A stretch of DNA of 64,000 nucleotides from Bacteroidota bacterium. Its GTDB lineage: Bacteria; Bacteroidota; Bacteroidia; Palsa-965. The notes below the pieces were generated by a model. The model was not told where the DNA came from, made no database searches, and was given only the letters and a program-made list of their open reading frames with translations. The position numbers were made by a program, and so were the translations under genes. This document shows positions 23,955-32,770 of this stretch, one piece after another (position 1 is the stretch's first letter; each line of letters opens with the position of its first letter). Where the stretch lies: NCBI GenBank assembly GCA_020402865.1, contig JADBYT010000001.1, forward strand, positions 186,001 through 250,000, in the 5' to 3' direction.

Positions 23955-24431
23955 TATACTTGCGTGTCTGCTTATTGTAAATATTAGATCTGTAAAGTCG
24001 TCGTTGGGTTTTACGTCATTGCATTTATATCGCCAGCCCGTCTCGGTTTTTTCTTTTTTCATTGCGAAACCATTATGACCCATGTGTTGCGTTCCGTTGA
24101 TTAGAGCCATGTTGTAAAACCTTATGTATCCCTTCTTATTTTTACATTTGACTGTAAAAGTAAAAGGAAGCTTCGACTTCTTTTTCTTTCTTTCTTCTGG
24201 GGGAATAGAATAATGTTCAAACACTACTGCTTTTTTTACAGTCTCTCCAAATATTGAGACATTTTCGGTAAAGCCAATACCCTGAATGAATTCCGAATTA
24301 GTGCTTTCGATTATCACTATAATTTCTTCATTAAGCTTAAGGCTAATGGTGTCCGACAAATAAATAGTCTCACCAGCAAGATCAACCGGTTGTCCCTTGG
24401 TTTGTATGAAATATTTTTCAAATGATGCCAT
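23949..24431 (-). CDS. Small protein of unknown function in the decayed array
   Basis: A 160-residue, beta-rich soluble protein with a basic patch PPEERKKKKSKLPFTFTVKCKNKKG (about residues 77-101) and no signal peptide or membrane segment. The frame is intact. Its stop lies in the core-like GTTACGC, which supports a cassette origin. It is flanked by a broken HEPN-like gene and a membrane protein gene. No family recognised; an immunity-type protein is possible, but nothing in the sequence proves it. Confidence 0.6.
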   Translation of the reverse strand: MASFEKYFIQTKGQPVDLAGETIYLSDTISLKLNEEIIVIIESTNSEFIQGIGFTENVSIFGETVKKAVVFEHYSIPPEERKKKKSKLPFTFTVKCKNKKGYIRFYNMALINGTQHMGHNGFAMKKEKTETGWRYKCNDVKPNDDFTDLIFTISRHASIA

Positions 24432-24462
24432 TTTATGCCCTGATGAATTCGTTAGACACTTG

Positions 24463-24647
24463 CAATAACTAGTTGAGACTTTGCGTCTGGGTCAGTTCAT
24501 GTGCTCAAAATCTGGCAAACTATACTTAACTTAAATAGTAGTATAATCCACTGATTTTAAAATCACTTCTTTTGTCACATACATACTGAAAATCAAGTTT
24601 CCCCTCGCCAAACTCTGACTTATAAAAGTAACTTAAATAAGTTATAT
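24463..24647 (-). repeat. Degenerate attC-like site L
   Basis: The left part AATAACTAGTTGAGACTTTGCGTCTGGG resembles the left arms of sites A, E and G (CTTTGCGT followed by a G run). The right core GTTATAT (24641-24647) contains the stop of the next gene. The right arm is lost, so the site is probably dead. Confidence 0.4.
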
Positions 24648-25409
24648 ATTATAGTTTTCTCTCGTATATTTTTTGTCATAGTTCTTTTTGTTGTTAAAGT
24701 AATTGATCCATTCCATTGTTGCGTCGTTTATGATGTTTTTATTGTCCCGATAATGAACCAAGAAGTAATAGAGAGAAATCAGATAAATAATTCCAAATAT
24801 AGATCCGAGGGTGACGACTGTTTCGGAGTTGACTTTTGCTTCATCAAAAAGCAAGCAGCTTTGTGCATAAAAAATAATACCTGAAAAAAAGATATAGACA
24901 ATTTGTATTTGATAAAACAGTTTAATTTCTGATGCGGGCACATAGGTGGAAATCACTGATTTTTGATTTATTGGGCGAATCCGAAGTCCATTTTTCTCTT
25001 TTTTTATTGCATTTGTTCCTGATGTGTTTTTTTCTACCCGATTAGCAAGTATCCAAAGTCCCCGCGTTTCTTTTTCATAATCTTTATCCTCGGTATTAAT
25101 CTGAGCATATTTATATCTGGGAAGTTCAAATGCCACAAACGTATAGGATACTTGTCTTACGGCTTGTGAAACCCATATTTTGCCTATGTTATTGCAAATC
25201 CAAGTGAGTATTATCATAAAAAGGCAAATAAGAAAAGAGGAAAGAACGGTTTCGGTTTTCGAACTTGAATACACTAATGCCACAAAACCTGCGATCTGAT
25301 AGAGGAAAAGCAATCTGAAGCTGTTGAATATCTGAATAAACTCATTTTTTAATGTAGTGTAACACTCTTTGTCCAGAGGATCAAGATTATTAATGGGATT
25401 GGGATTCAT
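24642..25409 (-). CDS. Membrane protein of unknown function
   Basis: A 255-residue protein with four predicted membrane segments in two pairs (about residues 31-50 and 55-75, then about 170-190 and 200-220). A soluble middle part contains YKYAQINTEDKDYEKETRGLW. The fourfold layout with a long polar loop resembles SMODS-associated or RipA-type cassette proteins, but I cannot assign a family. The stop codon lies in the core-like GTTATAT of site L. It is the last gene of the right-hand array before polA. Confidence 0.65.
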   Translation of the reverse strand: MNPNPINNLDPLDKECYTTLKNEFIQIFNSFRLLFLYQIAGFVALVYSSSKTETVLSSFLICLFMIILTWICNNIGKIWVSQAVRQVSYTFVAFELPRYKYAQINTEDKDYEKETRGLWILANRVEKNTSGTNAIKKEKNGLRIRPINQKSVISTYVPASEIKLFYQIQIVYIFFSGIIFYAQSCLLFDEAKVNSETVVTLGSIFGIIYLISLYYFLVHYRDNKNIINDATMEWINYFNNKKNYDKKYTRENYNI

Positions 25410-25647
25410 ATATGCTAATTATTAATTATTTGCATCTATCTAATGTCGAAAATTAGCATAATGATTTCATAAAAACAAAATTTTGAATTGTAGCTTGAGG
25501 CAATAATTACATTGCTTTTTAACTCAAAAAATCAATGGTTTAGAATATATCCTAAAAACGACTTATGAAAATAGCCTATCCCAGCGATAACACTTAGTTA
25601 TCACTGCATATCAAATAGGTTTTTGTACTCTTAACGCTAATTACACC
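25410..25647. other. Gene-free end of the right-hand array
   Basis: AT-rich, no coding frame. It holds a palindrome GATAAC-ACTTA-GTTATC (about 25583-25599) and a weak core-like GCATAAT near 25457. The segment ends at the polA stop. It may contain the remains of the last recombination site. Confidence 0.45.
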
Positions 25648-28464
25648 TCAATGCGCATCCAGCCAATTATCCCCCGTTCCCATTCCCACCTCCACCGGCA
25701 CGCTCAGCTTCACGGCGTTTTTCATGGCGTTTTCAATAACCGGTTTCACCAGCTCCACTTCATCCAGCGGCACATCAAACACCAATTCGTCGTGTACTTG
25801 CAGCAGCAGGCGGGTGCGCACGTTCATGGCTTTGAGTTCTTTGTGTACGTTGATCATGGCCACTTTAATCATGTCGGCGGCGGAGCCTTGTATGGGGGCG
25901 TTTATGGCGTTGCGCTCGGCGAAGCCGCGTACTACGGCGTTTGACGAGTTAATGTCGCGGAGGTAGCGGCGGCGGCCGAGGATGGTTTCTACGTAGCCGT
26001 GCTCGCGGGCAAACTCCATTTGCGTGTCCATGTAATCTTTAATGGCGCTGTACTGGATGAAGTATTGCGAAATAATTTCCTGCGCTTCCTTGCGCGGAAT
26101 GTTGAGGCTTTGCGAAAGTCCGAAGGCCGATTGTCCGTAAATAATACCAAAGTTTACGGCTTTGGCCTTGCTGCGCATTTCGCGCGTTACTTCTTCCTGC
26201 GACACGCCAAATACGCGCGCGGCAGTGGCGGTATGGATGTCGTGGCCGTGGTTGAAGGCTTCGGTCATGCCGGGGTCTTTGCTGAGCGCGGCAATAATGC
26301 GGAGTTCAATTTGTGAGTAGTCGGCCGAGAGCAGGGTCCAGCCTTCGCCGCGCGGTACAAAAGCCTTGCGTACTTCGCGGCCGCGGGCGGTGCGGATGGG
26401 AATGTTTTGTAAGTTGGGATTGTCGGAACTGAGGCGGCCGGTGGCGGCTACTACCTGGTTGTAGCTGGTGTGTACGCGGCCGGTGCGCGGATTGACCATT
26501 TGCGGAAGTGAATCGACATAGGTGCTTTTCAGCTTCACCATTTCGCGGTAGTTGAGAATCTGCTCCACAATGGGATGCTTGCCCACGAGCTTCTGCAAAA
26601 TGTCTTCGCTGGTGGCGTACTGGCCGGTGCGGGTTTTCTTGGGCTTGTCGCCAATGGCAAGCACTTCAAACAAAATATCGCCCACCTGCTTTGGCGACGA
26701 AATATTGAACGGTGTGCCGGCCAGTTCCTGAATGTGTTTGTCGAGCGTGGCAATTTCTTCGGCCAGCGCAGCCGATTGTTTGGCCAGCGTGGCCGTATCA
26801 AGCGTAATGCCTTCGGCCTCCATGGCGGCAAGCACTGGCACAAGCGGCATTTCCACTGTATCAAAAAGCGGGCGCACGTTTGACGATGCTAGCTCAGGCT
26901 CAAATACCTTGCGCAGCTGGAACGTTACATCGGCATCTTCGGCAGCGTATTCTTTTATCTCGTCAAGCGGCACATCGCGCATGCTTTTCTGGTCTTTGCC
27001 TTTTTTGCCAATCAGTGTTTCAATGCTCACCGGCGAATAGTGGAGGTACGTTTCGGCAAGCACATCCATGTTGTGGCGCATATCGGGCTGCAGCAGGTAG
27101 TGCGCAATCATGGTGTCAAACAACTGTCCGCGCAGGGCAATGCCGTAGCGTTGCAGCACGCTGAGGTCGTACTTTATGTTTTGTCCGGTTTTGCCGATGC
27201 TTTCACTTTCAAACAGCGCGCGGAATTCTTCCAGCAAGGCTTTCGCTTCGTCCTGATTGGCCGAAACCGGTACATACCACCCCGTGCCGGCTTCCCAGCT
27301 GAACGAGAGGCCTACAATTTCTACATTGTGTGCGTCAAGTCCGGTGGTTTCGGTATCGAAGCAGAAGCTTTGGAGCTGGGCAAGCTGTGCAATGAGTGCG
27401 GCACGTTTTTCGGGCGTGTCGGCCAGGTGATAGGTGTGGGGCGTATCGGCAATGGTTTTGTGCGTAACGGGTGCGGCTGTATCTTCACTGCTTTGTGTAT
27501 CGCTTTCGTCGCCGCCGGTGTTGCCGAAAATGTCTATCTGCCCCGGTTTTGTTTTGCGCGATGCGGCCGATGTGTTTAATTCTTCGGCGGCAGGTTCTTC
27601 GCCAAGCACAATTTGCATGAGTCGGCGGAACTCAAGCTCGCCAAATACGGCGCGAATTTTTTCCTTGTCGGGCTCGCGGTAGCGGAGTTGTTCTTCGTTC
27701 AGTTCAACCGGCGCATCGAGCAGAATGGTGGCGAGTTTTTTGGAGAACAAAGCCTGCTCGGCATGTTGTTCTACTTTTTCTTTTTGCTTGCCTTTGAGCT
27801 TGTCGCTATTGGCAATCAGGTTTTCGACACTGCCGAATTGCTGCACAAGGGCAATGGCCGTTTTTTCGCCCACGCCCGGAATGCCGGGTATGTTATCCAC
27901 ACTGTCGCCCATGAGTCCGAGAATGTCGATGACTTGTTCGGTACGTTCAATGCCGTAGCGTGCGCATACTTCCTTGACGCCGAGTTTTTCGGGCGGGCCG
28001 CCTTTGTAACCGGGCTTATAGATGAAAATGTTTTCTGAAACCACCTGACCGTAGTCTTTGTCGGGTGTCATCATGAAGGTGATGTAGCCTTCGGCTTCGG
28101 CTTTTTTGGCGAGCGTGCCAATGATGTCATCGGCTTCGTAGCCGTCTGATTCGAGTGTGGCGATGTTGAATGCGTCGAGCAGCTGGTAGATGTAGGGGAT
28201 GGCCACGCGCAGGTCTTCGGGCATTTCCTGGCGGTTTGCTTTGTAGTGTTCATAATCCACATGGCGCTGCGTGGGAGCGGCGGTGTCGAACACAACGGCA
28301 ATGTGTGTGGGCTGTTCTTTCTTGAGCAGATCGAGCAGGGTATTGGTAAAGCCGAATACAGCGGAGGTATTGAGGCCTTTTGAGTTGATGCGGGGACTGT
28401 TGCTGAATGCGAAATAGGCGCGGTAAATGAGGGCGTATGCGTCGAGCAGAAAAAGTTTTTTCAT
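25648..28464 (-). CDS. polA: DNA polymerase I
   Basis: A 938-residue protein with all three domains. The 5' nuclease lies at residues 1 to about 290 (LFLLDAYALIYRAYFAF, SDGYEADDIIGTLA, GDSVDNIPGIPGVGEKTA). The 3'-5' exonuclease lies at about 345-530 with the intact motif CFDTETTGLDA. The polymerase lies at about 560-938 with LLSADYSQIELRI, KAVNFGIIYGQSAFGL and the end LQVHDELVFDV. It repairs DNA and replaces RNA primers. Low-complexity linkers (about 300-340) separate the first two domains. The 3' end forms the right border of the cassette region, and a copy of its last 22 bases is found at 21729-21750. Confidence 0.97.
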   Translation of the reverse strand: MKKLFLLDAYALIYRAYFAFSNSPRINSKGLNTSAVFGFTNTLLDLLKKEQPTHIAVVFDTAAPTQRHVDYEHYKANRQEMPEDLRVAIPYIYQLLDAFNIATLESDGYEADDIIGTLAKKAEAEGYITFMMTPDKDYGQVVSENIFIYKPGYKGGPPEKLGVKEVCARYGIERTEQVIDILGLMGDSVDNIPGIPGVGEKTAIALVQQFGSVENLIANSDKLKGKQKEKVEQHAEQALFSKKLATILLDAPVELNEEQLRYREPDKEKIRAVFGELEFRRLMQIVLGEEPAAEELNTSAASRKTKPGQIDIFGNTGGDESDTQSSEDTAAPVTHKTIADTPHTYHLADTPEKRAALIAQLAQLQSFCFDTETTGLDAHNVEIVGLSFSWEAGTGWYVPVSANQDEAKALLEEFRALFESESIGKTGQNIKYDLSVLQRYGIALRGQLFDTMIAHYLLQPDMRHNMDVLAETYLHYSPVSIETLIGKKGKDQKSMRDVPLDEIKEYAAEDADVTFQLRKVFEPELASSNVRPLFDTVEMPLVPVLAAMEAEGITLDTATLAKQSAALAEEIATLDKHIQELAGTPFNISSPKQVGDILFEVLAIGDKPKKTRTGQYATSEDILQKLVGKHPIVEQILNYREMVKLKSTYVDSLPQMVNPRTGRVHTSYNQVVAATGRLSSDNPNLQNIPIRTARGREVRKAFVPRGEGWTLLSADYSQIELRIIAALSKDPGMTEAFNHGHDIHTATAARVFGVSQEEVTREMRSKAKAVNFGIIYGQSAFGLSQSLNIPRKEAQEIISQYFIQYSAIKDYMDTQMEFAREHGYVETILGRRRYLRDINSSNAVVRGFAERNAINAPIQGSAADMIKVAMINVHKELKAMNVRTRLLLQVHDELVFDVPLDEVELVKPVIENAMKNAVKLSVPVEVGMGTGDNWLDAH

Positions 28465-28694
28465 GGTGTAGTGTGTGTTCGGAACAACAGGAAAGCGAAG
28501 GTAAGGTTAGTGGGCGTTGTTTGCCAGTGTGCGGGGGAAATTTAGGGGGCTTTTTTGTGTGCTGCGGAAAGTTTTTTCCTTCAAAGCCGGAGAAACTTTC
28601 CGCATTGTTTGTGCAAGTCTGTGCCTTGCGGCAGGCTGCCTGGGAAATTTTTGGAGGGCTTGTTTTAAAAAAGTTGCAAACTTTTTTAATCAAT

Positions 28695-28735
28695 GCATCC
28701 GGTTTCTATCGTCTTCGACGATGGAAACCGGATGC
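28695..28735. repeat. Long near-perfect hairpin upstream of polA
   Basis: GCATCCGGTTTC-T-ATCGTC pairs with GACGAT-G-GAAACCGGATGC around a TTC loop: 19 positions with one T-G mismatch. A second small hairpin (GCCTGC/GCAGGC) follows at 28737-28754. It lies in the 370-base gap between the polA start and the gene at 28834-29409. It could be a transcript barrier or a mobile palindrome; no T run follows directly. Confidence 0.6.
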
Positions 28736-28768
28736 AGCCTGCCTTGCCGCAGGCTTGACTGAAAACCA

Positions 28769-28801
28769 GACGACCCGGAGCTTGGAGGCACCCGGGTCGT
28801 C
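28769..28801 (-). terminator. Hairpin terminator of the gene at 28834-29409
   Basis: On the - strand GACGACCCGG and CCGGGTCGTC form a 10-base stem around a 13-base loop, followed by TGGTTTTC. It lies about 35 bases after the stop of the - strand gene. Confidence 0.7.
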
Positions 28802-28833
28802 GGCGGAAACTACTACTAAGGGAAATCTTCGGG

Positions 28834-29409
28834 TTAGTTGCCTTTTTGGGAGGCAGCCCACTCGTTATATTCTTCGGCTATTTCGATGCAATCAGTCAGT
28901 TCGTATTTTTTGTCTTCGGCCTGAATGCGTTCTACCAGTTCGGTATGATCGGCCATGAGATCGGCTACGATTTTTTTGAATTTACCGGTTTTGAGTTTTT
29001 GGGGTTCTTCGCCCTGCTTATCGGTATTTTCAATAAAGTATTCTTTCTCTACCACAATTTCACTTCCGCGCTGCAATTCGTACTGAAATTCATACACGTT
29101 GATGCGGCCTGTGGCGAGTACTTTTACGAAGGCCATTTCGCCACCAATGCGGCGGGAAAGGAATTTTACGTCTTCGTAGCCGTAGGATTTAACCTTTTCA
29201 GGGTTGTAGGATTTCTTTTCGGTTTCGGAAAGTTTGATCTGTACTTTTGAGTAAAGATCAATTTCCTTCTTGGTGTTGTAACGCACCTCACCTTTCACGG
29301 TGTCGCCCGAATTGAGCACCACATAGCCCGTTTTCCATACATACTCGGCGCGGGCTGTGATGAACAGACCGGAAGCGAGCAGCAGGGCCAGTGTAAAAAA
29401 CTTTTTCAT
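28834..29409 (-). CDS. Secreted protein of unknown function
   Basis: A 191-residue protein with a signal peptide MKKFFTLALLLASGLFITARA. The mature part starts with EYVWKTGYVVLNSGDTVKGEVRY, a pattern I associate with a conserved Bacteroidota family in which a short beta-barrel-like domain follows the signal. A helical C-terminus follows (about 135-185). It stands alone on the - strand, divergent from ftsX and followed by its own terminator. Function unknown. Confidence 0.7.
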   Translation of the reverse strand: MKKFFTLALLLASGLFITARAEYVWKTGYVVLNSGDTVKGEVRYNTKKEIDLYSKVQIKLSETEKKSYNPEKVKSYGYEDVKFLSRRIGGEMAFVKVLATGRINVYEFQYELQRGSEIVVEKEYFIENTDKQGEEPQKLKTGKFKKIVADLMADHTELVERIQAEDKKYELTDCIEIAEEYNEWAASQKGN

Positions 29410-29688
29410 TGCGTTGAATAATTGTTTTTATGTGTGAGCATCCCAAAGAAAGGTCATTGCCCGTGTGAAAGCAAGAGGATGTGAATATCTGAGCCGGGAT
29501 GTTAATAAGTTGTGCAAACCGGGTTTATAACCGGTGGTTTGAAAACCGGGTTTTGGTATGCAAATAATGCAAAAGCGTGAATAGGGCGGTCGTTCAGGGG
29601 TTTTTCACGATGTTTTTTGTAAAACTTTCGGGCGTGCGGACTAAAGCGGGTGGGTGAGGTTTGTATTTTCGCCGCAAACCTTTTTCCA

Positions 29689-30567
29689 GTGGCTTCACTT
29701 TCGTTCCGCAACCGTTTCCGCACCGCTTCTGCCACCATTGTAATAAGTATTACACTGGCTTTGATTATGCTGGGCCTGCTGGGCGCCATGCTGCTGAAAG
29801 CGCGCTCGGTTTCTGATTATGTGCGCGAAAACGTGTCGGTAATGGTGTTGCTTGACCGTGATGCGCGGGAGGCAGATATTATCAACCTTCAGAAAACGAT
29901 TGACCGGGCACCGTGGCGGAAAAGTACGCTGTACATCTCACGCGAGGAGGCCGCTGAAATGATGAAAAAGGAACTTGGCGAGGATTTTATTGCCACGTTG
30001 GGCGAAAATCCGCTGCAGCCCACCATTGAAATCAACCTCAAGGCTGCATACGCCAATACCGACAGTCTGACATTTATTGAACAGGAGCTGCGCAGCGACG
30101 CGCGAATAAAAGACGTGGTTTATCAGAAAGACTTAGTGGGCGAACTGAACAACCGCATGGGTTCATTAGGGCTGGTGGCTACGGTGGTGAGTGCGGCGCT
30201 GTTGTTTATAGCAGTGGTGATAATATTTATTACGGTGCGGCTTAGTATCTATTCACAGCGGTTCCTGATCCGCACCATGGATCTGGTGGGCGCCACGCAG
30301 CGTTTTATCCGCCGTCCGTTTGTGTGGCGCGGTGTGGTAAACGGCATAATGGGCGCGCTGCTGGCAATTGCGGCCACCACAGTTGTAATTCTGGCGCTTG
30401 ACCGTAATTTCCGCGATTTGCAGCTGGTGCAGCTGGGCGATGTGCAAACGCTGGCCCTGCTGGCGCTGCTGCAACTGCTGCTGGGTGTAGGCATTACGTG
30501 GATAAGCACCATAATGGCCGTGCGCAAATACCTGCGCCAAAGTGCGGATGCGCTTTACCGGAACTAA
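29689..30567 (+). CDS. ftsX: Cell division protein FtsX
   Basis: A 292-residue protein with a short cytosolic start, a first membrane segment (ATIVISITLALIMLGLLGAM), an extracytoplasmic domain of about 130 residues (VRENVSVMVLLDRDARE...) and three further membrane segments, the FtsX permease layout. With FtsE it forms an ABC-type complex that controls septal peptidoglycan hydrolases. I chose GTG at 29689; the earlier GTG at 29650 would place the promoter-like TATTTTCG (29665-29672) inside the gene. It begins the run ftsX, DUF3098, uppP, truB, typical for Bacteroidota. Confidence 0.9.
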   Translation: MASLSFRNRFRTASATIVISITLALIMLGLLGAMLLKARSVSDYVRENVSVMVLLDRDAREADIINLQKTIDRAPWRKSTLYISREEAAEMMKKELGEDFIATLGENPLQPTIEINLKAAYANTDSLTFIEQELRSDARIKDVVYQKDLVGELNNRMGSLGLVATVVSAALLFIAVVIIFITVRLSIYSQRFLIRTMDLVGATQRFIRRPFVWRGVVNGIMGALLAIAATTVVILALDRNFRDLQLVQLGDVQTLALLALLQLLLGVGITWISTIMAVRKYLRQSADALYRN

Positions 30568-30631
30568 CAGCCTCTAAGCTGGTTTTTTATTGCACCGGAC
30601 GATTTGGGTGTATAGCCCTGATTGCAGCGGA

Positions 30632-30720
30632 AATCAACTAAAACAAAAACTGTGGCTAACCTCTACGAGATCTTTAAGATCTCGTAGAGGTGAATACTAA
30701 TTTTTTTGTTTTAGTTGATT
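30632..30720. mobile_element. Nested perfect inverted repeat, MITE-like
   Basis: An outer 18-bp perfect repeat (AATCAACTAAAACAAAAA at 30632-30649 with its complement at 30703-30720) encloses an inner perfect palindrome with 16-bp arms (ACCTCTACGAGATCTT at 30659-30674 and its complement at 30676-30691). AGCGGAAA occurs at 30626-30633 and 30723-30730 on either side and may be a target duplication. No coding frame. It lies between ftsX and the DUF3098 gene and could be a small non-autonomous element or a strong RNA hairpin. Confidence 0.6.
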
Positions 30721-30846
30721 GGAGCGGAAAGCAGGAGCGGACGGTATTTTGAGGCTTCCCGCAGGTTCGCTCCAAACTATTCAGGGGCAAAAACTCCAAT
30801 AAGTCATAAAAACACGGGGCACCGTTCCCACTTTGGCCTCAATACT

Positions 30847-30854
30847 TATCTTTG
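30847..30854 (+). promoter_or_regulatory. -7 promoter element of the DUF3098 gene
   Basis: TATCTTTG is an exact match to the Bacteroidota -7 consensus TAnnTTTG and ends 4 bases before the ATG at 30859, so the transcript would have almost no leader. No clear -33 TTTG at standard distance. It supports the start at 30859. Confidence 0.5.
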
Positions 30855-30858
30855 CGTT

Positions 30859-31149
30859 ATGGCTAAGATTAACATAAAGAAAGACGCCCCCGCTGCTGCT
30901 GCTTCTTCAGAGAAGGCGAAACCTGCCACAATGGCTTTTGGCCGCACCAATTACCTGATTATACTTGGTGGTGTGGTGATGCTCATTATCGGCTATCTGC
31001 TTATGGTAGGCGGCGGGTCTGACGATCCGAATGTGTTTAACGAAGAAATGTTCAGCACACGCCGTATTACGGTATCGCCCATTGTGCTGCTGCTGGGTTT
31101 TGTGGTGGTGCTTTACGGCATTATGCACAAAGGCAAAACACAGGCCTAA
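30859..31149 (+). CDS. DUF3098 family membrane protein
   Basis: A 96-residue protein with an Ala/Lys-rich cytosolic start (MAKINIKKDAPAAAASSEKAKP), two membrane segments (NYLIILGGVVMLIIGYLLMVGGG and VSPIVLLLGFVVVLYGIM) and a loop DDPNVFNEEMFSTRRITVSP between them, the DUF3098 pattern. The frame stays open upstream to 30715, but that part crosses the promoter-like element and the inverted repeat, so the start at 30859 is better. It sits between ftsX and uppP, as in many Bacteroidota. Function unknown, probably linked to envelope growth. Confidence 0.85.
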   Translation: MAKINIKKDAPAAAASSEKAKPATMAFGRTNYLIILGGVVMLIIGYLLMVGGGSDDPNVFNEEMFSTRRITVSPIVLLLGFVVVLYGIMHKGKTQA

Positions 31150-31224
31150 CCAAATCATACACGCTTTTTCAACCATGCAAAATGTTTTCCGCTCGAAAGT
31201 CCGGGAAACATTTTTCTTTTTCCG

Positions 31225-32019
31225 ATGGGTATAGCTGAAACACTTGTACTGGCCGTTATTGAAGGGCTCACTGAATTTCTGCCGGTATCGTCAACCGGGC
31301 ACATGATTATTGCCTCGTCGTTTATGGGCATTGCGGCCGATCCGTTTGTGAAAACGTTTACCGTAGCCATACAGCTTGGTGCCATACTTTCGGTGCTGGT
31401 GCTGTACTGGAAACGTTTTTTGCAAAGCGTGAATTTTTATGTGAAACTGGCCATTGCGTTTGTGCCGGCCGCCGTGTTTGGTTTTTTGCTGAACGATTAC
31501 ATTGATGCACTGCTTGAAAATGTAATTGTGGTAGCCGTAACACTGGTGCTGGGCGGCGTGGTGTTTTTGTTTATAGATAAATGGTTTGCGCGAAACGAAA
31601 CGCAGGGCAGCGATGAGGTGAAACCGCGCTCGGCATTGCTCATTGGCCTGTTTCAGGTGGTGGCTATGATTCCGGGCGTATCACGCTCAGCGGCCACCAT
31701 TATTGGCGGGTTAACGCAGGGACTAACGCGGCGGGCGGCGGCCGAGTTTTCGTTTTTTCTGGCGGTGCCCACCATGTTTGCGGCCACGGCCTACAAGTTG
31801 TTTAAGCTTTGGAAGGAGGGCGGCAGCTTTACACCCGATCAGACACAAATGCTGCTGCTGGGCAATGTAGTAGCGTTTGTAGTAGCCATAGCGGCCATAC
31901 GTGGTTTTATCGGTTTCCTTTCGCGAAGGGGTTTTGCGGTGTTTGGCTGGTACCGTATAGCGCTGGGGCTGGTGCTGCTTGTTATTCATTTCTTCTTTTT
32001 TCCGCTTACCGTAGCATGA
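31225..32019 (+). CDS. uppP: Undecaprenyl-diphosphatase
   Basis: A 264-residue membrane protein with the BacA/UppP signatures [16 protein letters not shown] (residues 10-25) and [15 protein letters not shown] (about residues 150-164). It removes a phosphate from undecaprenyl pyrophosphate, recycling the lipid carrier for peptidoglycan, and confers bacitracin tolerance. About eight membrane segments; length is normal. Its stop TGA overlaps the truB start ATG by shared bases, so translation of the two is probably coupled. Confidence 0.95.
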   Translation: MGIAETLVLAVIEGLTEFLPVSSTGHMIIASSFMGIAADPFVKTFTVAIQLGAILSVLVLYWKRFLQSVNFYVKLAIAFVPAAVFGFLLNDYIDALLENVIVVAVTLVLGGVVFLFIDKWFARNETQGSDEVKPRSALLIGLFQVVAMIPGVSRSAATIIGGLTQGLTRRAAAEFSFFLAVPTMFAATAYKLFKLWKEGGSFTPDQTQMLLLGNVVAFVVAIAAIRGFIGFLSRRGFAVFGWYRIALGLVLLVIHFFFFPLTVA

Positions 32020-32768
32020 TGCGCACCTATGATTTTGCGGCCGGTGAGGTGCTGCTTATTGACAAGCCGCTTACCTGGACATCGTTTGATGCGGTGAACC
32101 GCGTGAAATATCAGATTACGCGGAGGCTGAAAATAAAAGCCAAAGTGGGGCATGCGGGTACGCTTGATCCGCTGGCTACAGGGCTGCTGATTATTTGCAC
32201 AGGCAAATTCACCAAGCGGCTCGACAGCTTTCAGGCGCAGGAAAAAGAATATACCGGCACCATTGTGGTAGGAGCCACCACGCCCTGCTGCGATCTTGAA
32301 AAGCCGGTGGATGCGTGGTTTGAAACCGCACACATAAGTGATGAGCTGCTGCACCGCACTGCCATGCAGTTTATGGGAAAGCAAACGCAGGTGCCGCCGG
32401 TATTTTCGGCTATTCGTGTAAACGGCAAACGGGCCTACGAACACGCCCGCAGCGGCCGCGAAACAACCATGCCGCCGCGCGAGGTGGAAATTCCGGCATT
32501 TGACATTACCGGCATACGCCGCATTACCGATGAGCAGGGCCACGCACTTATTGAAGTTGATTTTAGAGTGGCCTGCAGCAAGGGCACCTACATACGCTCA
32601 CTGGCACGCGATTTCGGGCAGGCGTTGGGCGCCGGCGGGCACCTGAGCGCCCTGCGCCGAACCAAAATAGGCGAGTTTGACGTGAAAGACGCCATTACTA
32701 CAGCGCAGTTTATGGAACTGATGGAGGAAATGGAAAAAAGCCTGAATGTGGACGGAGATACTGCGTAA
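32016..32768 (+). CDS. truB: tRNA pseudouridine(55) synthase
   Basis: A 250-residue protein with [22 protein letters not shown], the motif [16 protein letters not shown] with catalytic Asp51, and FSCA-like [31 protein letters not shown] near the end. It makes pseudouridine 55 in the T-loop of tRNAs. Two consecutive ATG codons (32016, 32019) are possible starts; the first overlaps the uppP stop. Length is on the short side, without the C-terminal PUA part of larger forms, as is common in Bacteroidota. It ends 2 bases before the convergent gene at 32771. Confidence 0.95.
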   Translation: MMRTYDFAAGEVLLIDKPLTWTSFDAVNRVKYQITRRLKIKAKVGHAGTLDPLATGLLIICTGKFTKRLDSFQAQEKEYTGTIVVGATTPCCDLEKPVDAWFETAHISDELLHRTAMQFMGKQTQVPPVFSAIRVNGKRAYEHARSGRETTMPPREVEIPAFDITGIRRITDEQGHALIEVDFRVACSKGTYIRSLARDFGQALGAGGHLSALRRTKIGEFDVKDAITTAQFMELMEEMEKSLNVDGDTA

Positions 32769-32770
32769 CC

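Noticed and set aside
10156-25647. Repeated palindromes read as a CRISPR array
   Set aside because: The repeats are 130-185 bp palindromes hundreds to thousands of bases apart with genes between, not short direct repeats with equal spacers, and no cas genes are present.
28465-28833. Extra small gene between polA and 28834
   Set aside because: Open frames here are shadows running through hairpins; no start signal or family pattern.
30715-30858. N-terminal extension of the DUF3098 protein
   Set aside because: The extra residues are translated from the inverted repeat and promoter region and do not match the family; the ATG at 30859 gives the normal length.
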